The notes under the pieces were generated by a model. It did not search any database. It was not told the origin of the DNA and saw only the letters and a program-made list of their open reading frames with translations. A stretch of DNA of 64,000 nt, from assembly GCF_010747415.1 (NCBI RefSeq), contig NZ_JAAGNZ010000001.1:2108001-2172000 (forward strand). Direction: 5' to 3'. Positions 18,570 through 28,300 of this stretch are shown here, one piece after another. Within the stretch, counting starts at the first letter, position 1. Every line of letters begins with the position of its first letter. Source of the stretch: Spirosoma agri (lineage in GTDB: Bacteria; Bacteroidota; Bacteroidia; Cytophagales; Spirosomataceae). A program made the translations under genes and the position numbers.

Positions 18570-19535
18570 ATGCCTAGTATAGAAAAGCTCATTCTGAAAT
18601 CGTTGTACGTAGTGGCCCGTTTGAAGTATCCCAAGCTCCGAAAGGATCTGGGGTATTTTGTGCGCGACAACTACTACTGCAAGCTGGTTCAGGGGCGTTA
18701 TATCGTCCGTGACTATGTGCTGAAAAAGAAGTACAAAGTGATCAGCTACCACGGCGAGTTCGATCAGGAACTGCGTTATGTGTTACCCTTTGCTTACTGG
18801 CATTACCTGAACGGGACACTGAGTAAAACCATTTCGGCCAAGCATACCAACGAGTTTTACTTTTTCAGCCCTGACCACGAAGAGCGATTTGATAAACGTG
18901 TGTGGACGGAGTCATACGCGCACTACGACGTGCCGAACATGACACATAGCAATTCCTATAGTTTCCGGAACTGGGCGCAGGTTCCGTTCAAAGCGCATTA
19001 CCGCAACGATATTTTCGTGTACGACAAACCGTTGCTGGTCATTGCCAATAAATACAACATCGAGTGGGATCAGCCGCCCATCAATTTCCTGGATATTCCA
19101 ACGCTTGACCTCATTATCCGTACCTACGGGTCCAAATACCAGATCGTTTATAACCGGCCATTGCCATCCCAGATCGTTCAGGATAACAGCGAAACGATGC
19201 AGTTGAATGAGCATGCGTGGCTCCGGCAGAACCACCCCGATGTGATTCTGCTGGACGATCTATACAAGCAATATCACCCGTCGGTGGTTACCAATTACAA
19301 CCACTTGCAGTTGATGGTCTACGCTAATAGTGACCATTTTATTTCCATGCATGGTGGTACGGCAGCGTTAGCTAGTTGCTTCGGCGGAACAAATATTATT
19401 CTGTCAGACCCGAACTGGGGCATGGAACATCACTTCAATGAGTACGAAAATCTGTTTCCCAAACTATCGGGTGCTACCATTTTACACGCCCGCAATCGAG
19501 CAGACGTACTAAGCCATTTAGCAGCTAGGTATTAA
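18570..19535 (+). CDS. Unrecognised protein, candidate glycosyltransferase
   Basis: 321 residues, rich in Tyr, His and Asn. I cannot assign a family. A C-terminal stretch MVYANSDHFISMHGGTA, followed by a Gly-rich turn and NIILSDPNW, resembles the donor-site region of GT-B enzymes such as GT61/DUF563-like and fucosyltransferase-like proteins, where a His-Gly-Gly loop contacts the nucleotide. There is no signal peptide and no membrane helix, as expected of a cytoplasmic transferase. Position directly after the flippase supports a role in repeat-unit assembly. Confidence 0.6.
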   Translation: MPSIEKLILKSLYVVARLKYPKLRKDLGYFVRDNYYCKLVQGRYIVRDYVLKKKYKVISYHGEFDQELRYVLPFAYWHYLNGTLSKTISAKHTNEFYFFSPDHEERFDKRVWTESYAHYDVPNMTHSNSYSFRNWAQVPFKAHYRNDIFVYDKPLLVIANKYNIEWDQPPINFLDIPTLDLIIRTYGSKYQIVYNRPLPSQIVQDNSETMQLNEHAWLRQNHPDVILLDDLYKQYHPSVVTNYNHLQLMVYANSDHFISMHGGTAALASCFGGTNIILSDPNWGMEHHFNEYENLFPKLSGATILHARNRADVLSHLAARY

Positions 19536-19681
19536 TACCGAATTTTTGTATCCACATTTTTGGTAACATATATAAATTTATTATTTTTAGATTCGAAAGG
19601 TAGGGATAGTAACATATCTTCTCTATTAACTATATAGTCAACTTGGTATAGTATCGTTTCAACCCGTCTTGCGACGCCACC
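19536..19681. promoter_or_regulatory. AT-rich gap, possible internal promoter of the polysaccharide locus
   Basis: This 146-bp gap is the only sizeable break inside the 7537-23647 gene run and is clearly AT-rich. It contains TTTTTG at 19543-19548 and a TAAATTTA at 19573-19580, which resemble Bacteroidota -33 and -7 elements, but the 24-bp spacing is long. A second transcription start feeding the fucosyltransferase and following genes is plausible, not shown. Confidence 0.3.
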
Positions 19682-20554
19682 ATGATTATCAGCAGAATAA
19701 CCAGCGGCCTGGGAAATCAGCTTTTTCAGTATGCAGCCGCCCGGCATCTGGCGCTGAGAAATAAGACGGCTGTGTATGTGGACCTGAGTTATTATAACTA
19801 TACGTATCAGACTGATACGCCACGAGCCTTCAAACTTGGACACTTTGCGGTGCCCTTTCGCGTGCTTCAGGATTCGCCGTATGAGTACGTTTCCAAAGCC
19901 ACAAAACTCTTACCGAATCGTAGCCTGCCTCCGGTTTTCCTATTCCTGAAAGAGAAACACTTTCATTTCGATGAGCGCGTTGTACAGGCGCGGGCCCGTT
20001 TCGTTACACTCGATGGATTCTGGCAATCAGAGGAATACTTCCGGGAAAGTGCCGCGACCATAAGGCAGGAACTGTCGTTGGCTACAACGCCAAGCTCCGA
20101 ATTTGCTTCGTACGAACAGCTTATCAAGGCGACGTCGGTTCCCGTGTCCGTGCACATCCGGCGGGGCGATTACGTGAATCACCCGGAGTTTAGCCAGACT
20201 TTCGGTTTCGTGGGACTTGCCTACTATGAGCAGGCCCTGGAACGGATTCGGGAGCAGGTTAGTGAGCCTCGTTTCTTCATTTTTAGCGACGATCAGGACT
20301 GGGTACGGGAAAACCTGAAGCTGCCTGCCGACGCGGTTTTCGTTAAAAATACCGGACCCAATAGTGATGTAGCCGATCTGGTGCTGATGAGTCGGTGCCG
20401 CCACCATGTTATTGCCAACAGCTCATTCAGCTGGTGGGGGGCCTGGCTCAATCCAAACGCCGACAAGACGGTGATCACCCCTAAAAATTGGTATAAAAAA
20501 CAGCCGACCTGGAATACAAAAGATTTATTGCCAGCTACCTGGCTTTCTATTTAG
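19682..20554 (+). CDS. Alpha-1,2-fucosyltransferase (GT11)
   Basis: 290 residues. It opens with the family signature SGLGNQLFQYAAARHLA and carries the GDP-fucose-binding motif HIRRGDY at 158-164; the C-terminal NSSFSWWGAWL is also diagnostic. GT11 enzymes transfer L-fucose (some related activities use other 6-deoxyhexoses) from the GDP sugar. The polysaccharide therefore probably contains fucose in an alpha-1,2 linkage. Strong family assignment; exact linkage is family-level knowledge. Confidence 0.95.
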   Translation: MIISRITSGLGNQLFQYAAARHLALRNKTAVYVDLSYYNYTYQTDTPRAFKLGHFAVPFRVLQDSPYEYVSKATKLLPNRSLPPVFLFLKEKHFHFDERVVQARARFVTLDGFWQSEEYFRESAATIRQELSLATTPSSEFASYEQLIKATSVPVSVHIRRGDYVNHPEFSQTFGFVGLAYYEQALERIREQVSEPRFFIFSDDQDWVRENLKLPADAVFVKNTGPNSDVADLVLMSRCRHHVIANSSFSWWGAWLNPNADKTVITPKNWYKKQPTWNTKDLLPATWLSI

Positions 20555-20591
20555 CCTGTCCGATCCCACCTTTCTAATTGCCTGACGCACC

Positions 20592-21716
20592 ATGTTAAAT
20601 GTATTTATCGATCACCAGAAATTCAGTACGCAGAAGTACGGAGGAATCAGCCGTTACTTCGCGAACATCATACAGGGTATCAAGCGTACCGACGGCATGA
20701 CGTATAAGCTGGGCGTTTTGCATGCCAAGAACCACTACATTCAGAATGAGTCTCTACCCATCAAAGGCCCCGTCAGTGATAAGATTCTAAACCGGAACGA
20801 GCGGTATGATTACCGGCTCAATCAGCTCTATTGCAAACGACTGCTGGAAAAGTCTGACTTCGATGTCTTTCATCCGACGTATTACGATCCGTACTTTATC
20901 GATCTGGTAAAAAAACCGCTCGTGATTACGATTCACGACATGACCTACGAGCGATTGCCCGAATACTTCTGGGCCCAGGACCCGCTCACGTACCAGAAAC
21001 GATTGAACATCGAGCGGGCTGATTCGATCATAACCATTTCGAACACGACCCGAAAGGATATGCTCAGTTTTTTTGACGTCGATCCAGCGAAAGTTTCTGT
21101 GATCTACCACGGCATCGACATTGAGACTCCGCTACAGGTTCAACCGGTTAACAACCTGCCGCCCTACATTCTGTTTGTCGGCGACCGGAGCGGCTACAAA
21201 AACTTCTACCTGTTTATGAACGCTTTCCGGCAGATTGCCCGTCGCTTTCCGGATCTGCACGTCGTGCTGGCGGGTGGGGGAAAGCTGGAAATTGCAGATC
21301 GTGAATTTCTGGATCGGCTGGGTCTAACGGATCGTGTGCGGCACATCAACGCCACCGACGAAGAACTGAATTTTCTGTATCAGAATGCCCAGTTTTTCGT
21401 GTATCCTTCCCTATACGAAGGGTTTGGGTTGCCGATTCTGGAAGCGTTCAAGGCGCACTGTCCTATTCTGCTCAGCGATACCGAATGTTTTCGGGAAGTT
21501 GCCGTCGATGCGGCTGCCTACTTCGAACCGACCCAGATCGATGATCTGATCGATAAGCTAGAATTGATGTTGACCAGTACGACGCTGAAAGCCGCGCTCG
21601 TCGAGAAAGGGCTCAAACGGCTGGCCGATTTTCCGCTTCAGAAATCCATTGATCAAACGCTGGACGTGTATACATCGCTAGTCGGTAAACCGGCTGTCAA
21701 CCGTGTTTTGGCATGA
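20592..21716 (+). CDS. Family 4 glycosyltransferase
   Basis: 374 residues, GT-B fold. The N-terminus FSTQKYGGISRYFANI is typical of GT4 transferases (the Gly-Gly-Ile-Ser-Arg loop); the C-terminal domain has ILFVGDRSGYKNF, VVLAGGG, and the donor motif FVYPSLYEGFGLPILEAF with the EX7E arrangement. It is coupled by a 4-bp ATGA overlap to the acyltransferase-transferase fusion that follows. Sugar unknown (mannosyl- and glucosyltransferases are common in the family). Confidence 0.93.
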   Translation: MLNVFIDHQKFSTQKYGGISRYFANIIQGIKRTDGMTYKLGVLHAKNHYIQNESLPIKGPVSDKILNRNERYDYRLNQLYCKRLLEKSDFDVFHPTYYDPYFIDLVKKPLVITIHDMTYERLPEYFWAQDPLTYQKRLNIERADSIITISNTTRKDMLSFFDVDPAKVSVIYHGIDIETPLQVQPVNNLPPYILFVGDRSGYKNFYLFMNAFRQIARRFPDLHVVLAGGGKLEIADREFLDRLGLTDRVRHINATDEELNFLYQNAQFFVYPSLYEGFGLPILEAFKAHCPILLSDTECFREVAVDAAAYFEPTQIDDLIDKLELMLTSTTLKAALVEKGLKRLADFPLQKSIDQTLDVYTSLVGKPAVNRVLA

Positions 21717-23647
21717 GGTTCCGGGCGGTAGATACATTTCGTGGACTGGCGGCCATTATGGTCATTCTGTTCCATTTGCAGCATCTCAATCTATTGGCCA
21801 GCAATGTTTTCATTGCTAAGAGTGATATTTTTGTTGACTTCTTCTTTGTCCTGTCGGGGTTTGTCATGACCCACAGTAATTTCAGCAGAATTACTGATTT
21901 CGCCAGCGTAAAACAGTTTGTCGTCAAGCGATTCAAGCGGCTCTATCCATTACACCTTTTTACGCTGCTCTTGGTTCTGGCCTTTGAGATTTTCCGATTC
22001 GGCGTTGATCGGTACGTGGTTCATCTGTCTAATGCCGTATTTGCCGCCGACAAAACATTCGTTGCGTTTCTGGCCAATCTCACCCTAACCCAGTCGCTCG
22101 GTTTTTTTGACCGCGTGACCTGGAACGGACCGAGCTGGAGCATCAGTGTCGAATTTTACACCTACATCATCTGGGCACTGTGTCTGGTGCTGTTTCGGAA
22201 AAACGTACTGCTTATCTGTGTACTTGGGTTCAGTTTGCTGGCCTGGTTCATCGTACAACACAACGGCAGCATTGTTTACAATTACAACTACGGCCTTATT
22301 CGGTGCTTGTATAGTTTCCTGATCGGGATGGTCACCTACCGGATCAGCCGCCGGTTTGGGCCCGATTTCGGCTATTGGCAGAGTTCACTCACCGAAGCAG
22401 CCCTGCTTTTGCTGACCATTGTATCGATCCGTTCGTTTACCCATGCCGAGAGCTGGCTCATGCCCATGCTGTTTGCGCTTGTCATCCTAGCTTTTTCGCA
22501 GGAAACGGGAGCCATTTCCAAATTTCTGGCGAGTGACCGTCTGGAATTTCTGGGCAGACTCTCATACTCCTACTACCTGAATCATGCGATCGTATTAGGC
22601 GTCATGGATTTAATCGTGTTCAAGCTGATTAAGCTCCCCCATACGAACGCGGGTGAACTGGTCTACGTGCTGATCTGCCTGAGTGGCGTCCATCTGTTAT
22701 CCATCTTCACCTATAGGCATATTGAATTCTTACTCAACCGATCAAGCCCCCTTAGTTTTCAACCTTCACACAAGTACAGCATGAACATTCTGAAAGCCCC
22801 TGATTGGATTAGTGAGTTCAACTATCCTTATGCGTCATTCGATGCTATTCCTGAATCGGTTTTTGAGGGTATCAACCGTGATCTGGATGCGGTTCAACGG
22901 CCAGATCCGGTGGTGAGCGTTGTCATTCCGGCCTGGAATGAAGAAGTAAATATCCTGCGTAGTGTTGCCTCGCTGGCTAAACTAAAGACGGATATACCCT
23001 TCGAAATTGTGGTCGTCAACAATAATTCGACCGACGACACGCAGAAAACGCTGGATAAACTTCATATCCGTAGCGTATTTCAGTCAATTCAGGGATGGGG
23101 ACCTGCCCGCCAGATGGGTCTGGAACAGGCACGGGGTAAGTACCTGCTGACCGCTGACGCCGATGGACTCTATCCGCCAGAATGGATCAATGAGATGATG
23201 GCTGTTCTGCAGCAGCCGGGTGTGATCTGCGTGTACGGTCGCTATTCGTTCGTACCGACGCCCGAAAAGGGATTTTCCCGGTGGAAACTATCGATACTCG
23301 AAACAATGAAAGATGTCATTGCTGAAGTCCGGCACATGAAGCGTCCGCATCTTAACGCGTACGGCATCAGCATCGGTTACGTTCGGGAATACGGACTGAA
23401 GGTTGGCTACGTTATGAAAAAAATCAGGGGCGAGGACGGTCGTATGTGCTTTGATCTGATGCAGTTCGGTACGGTAAAGCAGGTGAAGTCGGCCAAGGCC
23501 CGCGCCTGGACAGGCACCCGTACACTCGAGAAAGACGGCTCTTTTTCGCGTACCTTATACGTGCGCATTGCCAACGAACTTCGGCGACTGAGCAGTATGT
23601 TCGTTGCTCAGGAGCCACATGATACCAAAACTTCGCTGAATTCTTGA
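21713..23647 (+). CDS. Fusion of an acyltransferase-3 (OafA-like) membrane domain with a family 2 glycosyltransferase
   Basis: 644 residues in one uninterrupted frame. Residues 1 to about 345 are an acyltransferase-3 membrane domain: it begins with FRAVDTFRGLAAIMVILFH, followed by FVDFFFVLSGFVM and about ten helices. Residues from about 395 form a soluble GT2 domain: VVSVVIPAWNEE, VVVNNNSTDDT and the DxD motif at Asp482-Asp484. The first half would add acetyl or another acyl group to sugars; the second would add a sugar. An in-frame ATG at 22781 (Met357) could start a separate GT2 product. The fusion is unusual to me, and I see no frameshift or low-quality sign at the junction. Confidence 0.88.
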   Translation: MRFRAVDTFRGLAAIMVILFHLQHLNLLASNVFIAKSDIFVDFFFVLSGFVMTHSNFSRITDFASVKQFVVKRFKRLYPLHLFTLLLVLAFEIFRFGVDRYVVHLSNAVFAADKTFVAFLANLTLTQSLGFFDRVTWNGPSWSISVEFYTYIIWALCLVLFRKNVLLICVLGFSLLAWFIVQHNGSIVYNYNYGLIRCLYSFLIGMVTYRISRRFGPDFGYWQSSLTEAALLLLTIVSIRSFTHAESWLMPMLFALVILAFSQETGAISKFLASDRLEFLGRLSYSYYLNHAIVLGVMDLIVFKLIKLPHTNAGELVYVLICLSGVHLLSIFTYRHIEFLLNRSSPLSFQPSHKYSMNILKAPDWISEFNYPYASFDAIPESVFEGINRDLDAVQRPDPVVSVVIPAWNEEVNILRSVASLAKLKTDIPFEIVVVNNNSTDDTQKTLDKLHIRSVFQSIQGWGPARQMGLEQARGKYLLTADADGLYPPEWINEMMAVLQQPGVICVYGRYSFVPTPEKGFSRWKLSILETMKDVIAEVRHMKRPHLNAYGISIGYVREYGLKVGYVMKKIRGEDGRMCFDLMQFGTVKQVKSAKARAWTGTRTLEKDGSFSRTLYVRIANELRRLSSMFVAQEPHDTKTSLNS

Positions 23648-23717
23648 TTGGTCGGTAGGTGTGACCGTTGATCGTAAAGAGTAGGTTGTACATAGGATAA
23701 ATAGTCTGTCGAGCCAT

Positions 23718-23725
23718 TACCTTTG
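23718..23725 (+). promoter_or_regulatory. Probable -7 promoter element of the T9SS cargo gene
   Basis: TACCTTTG matches the Bacteroidota -7 consensus TAnnTTTG exactly and lies 85 bp upstream of the ATG at 23811, in the gap after the polysaccharide operon. The nearest TTG upstream (23686-23688) is 29 bp away, too far for a standard -33. This suggests separate transcription of the following gene. Confidence 0.35.
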
Positions 23726-23810
23726 TGTTGGTTATTCGCTGAAGGTCTTGCGACACGGCAGATTGTCAGACTAATGGCCATCAGTTTACGCTTTCATCAC
23801 ACCATTGGCT

Positions 23811-25310
23811 ATGCTTGTTCGTCAGTGCAAATCTAACTTTTTAGGGTGGATCGTTCCTTTGTTGCTGCTGAGTATAACAGTCCACACCGCAGCCCTGGCG
23901 CAATGTAGTCCGGGTGCTATTATCTGTGAAACATTCGGGACGGGTACGCGCGGTCAGCTGCCGCAGGGACAAACTAATTTTTCGTACCGGGCAATCCCCT
24001 GTCCAAACGACGGTGAGTACAATGTAATGGACACTGTTGCCAGCAGTTGTCACGGCGACGCCTGGCACCGGGTAACGGAAGATCATACGGCTGGTGACGT
24101 GCGGGGCAATATGTTTGTCGTGAACGCATCGTATCAGCCCAGTGAGTTTTTTAGCCAGAAAGCTGAAGGGCTATGCCCTGGTGTTACTTATGAGTTTTCG
24201 ATGTGGGTAATGAACATCAACAAGGTGCTGCAACCAGGCCCTTGTGATGAGTTTAGCCTTCGGAATCCAATCATTGCCATGCGGATCGAGCAAACCGATG
24301 GTACGCTCATCCGGGAAGTTGTTCAGCCGGCGGTACCCCGAACGACCACGCCGGTCTGGGTGCAACTTACGATGCAGTTCGCGATTCAGACGAACGTAAA
24401 CGATGTTGTGGTCAAACTCATCAATAAAGGACTTGGCGGTTGCGGAAACGATCTGGCAATTGACGACATTGGTTTCCGTCCGGTCCACCCTACACTGACT
24501 ATTCAGTTTCCTAATTCAACGGCTACCGAAACGACGGTTTGTGCTGATACTCGCCTGACGCTAAGCGTGGGGGCCGCTACCGGCTACCCAAATCCGGTTT
24601 ATTCGTGGCAACAGAGTCAGGACAATGTTAACTGGACGGCCGTGCCCGGATCAGGACAGGCGACGTATACCATCAATCCAGTTCGCGCCGGCCGCACGTA
24701 TTACCGACTACGGAACGCTCAGCCCATCAACGCTAATGCGGTTGGTCGTTCGCAGTGTTCGGCAGAGTCGAATGTGCTGATCGTCAATGGGCGTCCTGAT
24801 GCGCCGTTTAGCATAGGTGATGATCTGGCGCTTTGCGAAGGAACGTCGCAGGTGTTGCGGGCTCCGGAACCGCTTCCGGCTGGCACTACGATTCAGTGGT
24901 CCGATCAAAGCACGAACCGGCAACTAACTGTCGACGCACCCGGTAACTACTGGCTGGAAACGAACCTGAACGGATGCACGTACCGCGACACGATAAACGT
25001 TGCGATTCAGAATTGTCACCTGGAGGATATTTACGTTCCCGATGCTTTTTCGCCCAACAGCGACACCGTCAATGATAAACTGGTTGTTATGCATCCCGGC
25101 ACGTTTACGGCGTATTCATTTCGGGTATATGACCGATGGGGCAGTGTACTGTTTGTGAGTAAACAGGCCGATACGCATTGGGATGGCACGTTTCAGGGGC
25201 AACCCTGCCTTCAGGGAGTGTATGCCTGGACGGTTGATTACAGCGTGTTGAACGGACAAAATCAGGAACGTCATTTTGCCCGAAGTGGCCGGGTTTTGCT
25301 GGTACGCTAA
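23811..25310 (+). CDS. Secreted protein with type B T9SS C-terminal domain (CHU_C-like)
   Basis: About 499 residues from the ATG at 23811. A signal peptide (about 8-32) is followed by a Cys-rich, jelly-roll-like domain (about 35-220), an Ig-like domain (about 225-325), a short PKD/Ig-like part, and a C-terminal module of about 90 residues beginning IYVPDAFSPNSD and containing FRVYDRWGSVLF and GVYAW. That module is the type B sorting signal of type IX secretion (gliding/CHU_C family), so the protein is exported across the outer membrane. Position directly after the exopolysaccharide locus suggests a matrix or adhesion role, which is inference. Confidence 0.88.
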   Translation: MLVRQCKSNFLGWIVPLLLLSITVHTAALAQCSPGAIICETFGTGTRGQLPQGQTNFSYRAIPCPNDGEYNVMDTVASSCHGDAWHRVTEDHTAGDVRGNMFVVNASYQPSEFFSQKAEGLCPGVTYEFSMWVMNINKVLQPGPCDEFSLRNPIIAMRIEQTDGTLIREVVQPAVPRTTTPVWVQLTMQFAIQTNVNDVVVKLINKGLGGCGNDLAIDDIGFRPVHPTLTIQFPNSTATETTVCADTRLTLSVGAATGYPNPVYSWQQSQDNVNWTAVPGSGQATYTINPVRAGRTYYRLRNAQPINANAVGRSQCSAESNVLIVNGRPDAPFSIGDDLALCEGTSQVLRAPEPLPAGTTIQWSDQSTNRQLTVDAPGNYWLETNLNGCTYRDTINVAIQNCHLEDIYVPDAFSPNSDTVNDKLVVMHPGTFTAYSFRVYDRWGSVLFVSKQADTHWDGTFQGQPCLQGVYAWTVDYSVLNGQNQERHFARSGRVLLVR

Positions 25311-25319
25311 TCAGTTGAG

Positions 25320-25358
25320 TTTCCTGCCCCTCTCTCAAAACGGGAGAGGGGCAGGAAA
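25320..25358. terminator. Bidirectional hairpin between convergent genes; copy 1 of a palindromic repeat
   Basis: A perfect 15-bp inverted repeat (25320-25334 with 25344-25358) with a 9-base loop. Arms begin TTTCCTGCC and end GGCAGGAAA, giving T-runs on both strands. It sits between the stops of two convergent genes (25310 and 25362), so it can terminate both. The central 25 bp match the hairpin at 47391-47435 at 24 positions in reverse orientation. Confidence 0.85.
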
Positions 25359-25361
25359 CAC

Positions 25362-28300
25362 CTATTTCACCTTCAATACTTTCCGCATTGCCCGCTCACC
25401 ATCCTGCTTGATCTCCAGAATGTACGTACCCGTCGGTAATTGGGTCAAGTCCATTTTTGATGAGAACTGATCGCCGGTTTTGGTTAAGCTAATCTGGCGG
25501 TGGAGTCTGCCGCTACCCGCATCGAAAAGGTTGACATAGATGGGGGCGCTGTTCGACCGCTCGGCCTGAATCGTTACAAAATCGGCAGTTGGGTTCGGGT
25601 AAACCCGGATAACCTCATCCAGACTTTTTGATTCGACGATCGGCGCGGCTTCACGGACATTAGGTGCTACATTCCCGGCGATGACAAACATTGGAGTTTC
25701 TGTCACCGTGAGGGCCAGTTTTCCCTGATTCGTGCTGACAACTTCCATATCCATATCGTTGCTGCCCGCTTTGGGGCGATAGATACGTGCCTGGGTGGCG
25801 GTGCCGAGATCCAGCGTATACGACGCCGTACGACCTACTTCATCCGGAACGACCAGCGCATAGGCTGATTTCCCACTGAGCTCATACCGGTCAACGATTG
25901 GGTTCTGGTTGAGGGTTTGTTTGTAGGCGTATTCCCCGAACAATTTACCCGTCTGGTATAAATAATCGGCAGCGGGCCGACGCGTGGTGTTGTCGCCATT
26001 GGCCAGTCCGGATGTACCGAACATACCACCCGACGAGTTATCGTCGTAAAGCTGATAGAAGAACACTTTCTCGATTCCCTGACGAGCATAAAACAGCGCA
26101 GTCCGCAGAATCCAGTCGCCCTGCGTTTCCAAGGCGGATTTGTTTCCGATGGGAATAGCCTTTAATGGGCTACCCTGGTTGATGTCAAAGCCGGCTTCGG
26201 TAACCCAAACCGGCATATCATACGACAGCTGGTGGGCTGTTTTCCGGAAATCCTGCGCTATCTTATCAATAGGTGTCACTTCCGGAGCCGCCCCACGTGT
26301 TGAGTTCCCGCTCTGCGCCGACGATGTATTGTCGGAATACATGTGGTAGTTAACGATGTCCCAGCACAGATTCACGGTTCCGTCGGCTTTGTAGCCTCGG
26401 TACTGTTTGCACCAGTCAACCATGCCTTTGAGGTAGTCCGAACCGCTGGATGCTGACGCCAGTCCGCCAATAACCACCTTTACGTTCGGATCTGCATTTT
26501 TGACGCCAACACCCGCGCCCATCGTATTCTTGTGGCCGTCATAAAAGGCCGACAGGTTAGCCGCATATTCGCGGGCGGTCTGGTATGCCTTACGGCCTTT
26601 CCACCACTTGTCGCGTTCATTGTCGCATTCGATGTAGTTGATCAGGCCGAGGCCGACTTTGATCGAGTTCGGCGTATCTCCGGTCCAGCGCGGGGTCGAG
26701 TTGACGCTCAATAACGCCGGATTTACGTTTGGATTGTTACCGTAGCGGGCCATGTATTGAAAGCCAACTTTGGCCTGCTCCAGATACGAAGCTGGGTTCG
26801 TAAAATCCTTTCCGTAACGCAGCGGGGTATTTTCGCTATCGCGCTGATCATTCGGATACGTATCCACCATCCAGTCGGGAATGGTTTTGAGGCAGGCCAG
26901 CACCTCGATTCCTTCGGCTTTGCAGCGTTCGTAGATGGCATCGTAGTTCCAGCCACCGCTCATGGTTGGATTATAGGAGTAGTTGCCCTCGGTCGATTCC
27001 AGTTTATTCCAGTCCATATAATGCCGGACACCAGAGAAACTTTTCACGATGTTCATTTTCGTTTCATTGATCATCCAGGGAGAATTGCCATCTTCAAAAT
27101 TCCATTCGTAGGCATTGACCCCAAACATATCCTTCAGCTTTACCGACTTAGCCGGAGCGGCTGTTTGCGCCTGGCTGGCTGCTACATAGGAACCATAAAA
27201 CTCGATTTCGGTTGGGAAGGCCCCCCACGTGTTAATGACTAGGTAACGGGCATTCGATATTGGCTGATCCAGTTTGAACTGGGCATTTCCGGTCGTTGTC
27301 CGATTGGGGTACGGGCCAACCCAGGTCGCATATTGCTCTCCCGTGAAGGTGGCGATGGGAATGCGCTGCCACTGATCCGTAATGATCGACAACGTCATGG
27401 GGTTGTCTGTGAATGTGCCCATGAAATCGTAAAACCGGATGCTTTCCAGCGTCATTGATTCGCCAGCCAGCAGGGGATAATACGCATCGTAATTGGCAAG
27501 CACTTTGCCCCACCCGGTTTCTACGGTTGCATCCGTGATGCCGTCGAAAAGCCCATCCAGACCGTTGCTTACATTGTTGAGCTGATACCAGCGTTTGCTG
27601 TCGATTGGGATTTTTTTGTTGGCCGAAATCGTAGTCGACCCGTTAATTGTCTGTGTTCGAGCTACGTCAGAGGCCGCCAGATAAGCAGACGAAGCCGCCT
27701 GTGATGCCGTGATGGTCGCCGTTCCTACACCTACGATCGATGCTTTCCAGGCTCCTGAACCGTTGGAAACGGAAACGACCGATGGGTTCGATGAGGCAAA
27801 CGTGATGGGCGTCGAGGTATTGGTGCTGGTCGCAACCAGACTAAATTCGCTATCGTCAACGGTTTTGTCTGGTAAGGCGTTGAACGTGATAACGGCTGGC
27901 GACAGCACTATGCCCCCTTTAGCGACACTGAACCAGTTGAAATTGAACGTCCCACGAACCGCATATAGCCGTAACACCTGACTGCCTGCCGTTAAGGTCG
28001 CGGTCGTGCTTATCGTTGTCCAGTTCTGCCAGCCGCCCGTTCGGGGTACATCAACGCTACCCAGTACCGAGCCCGATTCCGTCCGAATCTCGATTCGCCC
28101 GTTACCGTAACTGTTCGCTACCCGAAACTGGAAGGTGTGGATACCCGCCGAAGCTACATTGACATTATAGTCCATCCAGTCGTTATCGTCGATATACCCG
28201 ACATTGAGCCCTCCGCCCGTATCGGCGGTTGCCTCCGGACGTACATCCGTTGCCACGTCGAACGTTTCGGCTTCCAGCTTGCCGGGCAGAGCGCGACTGC

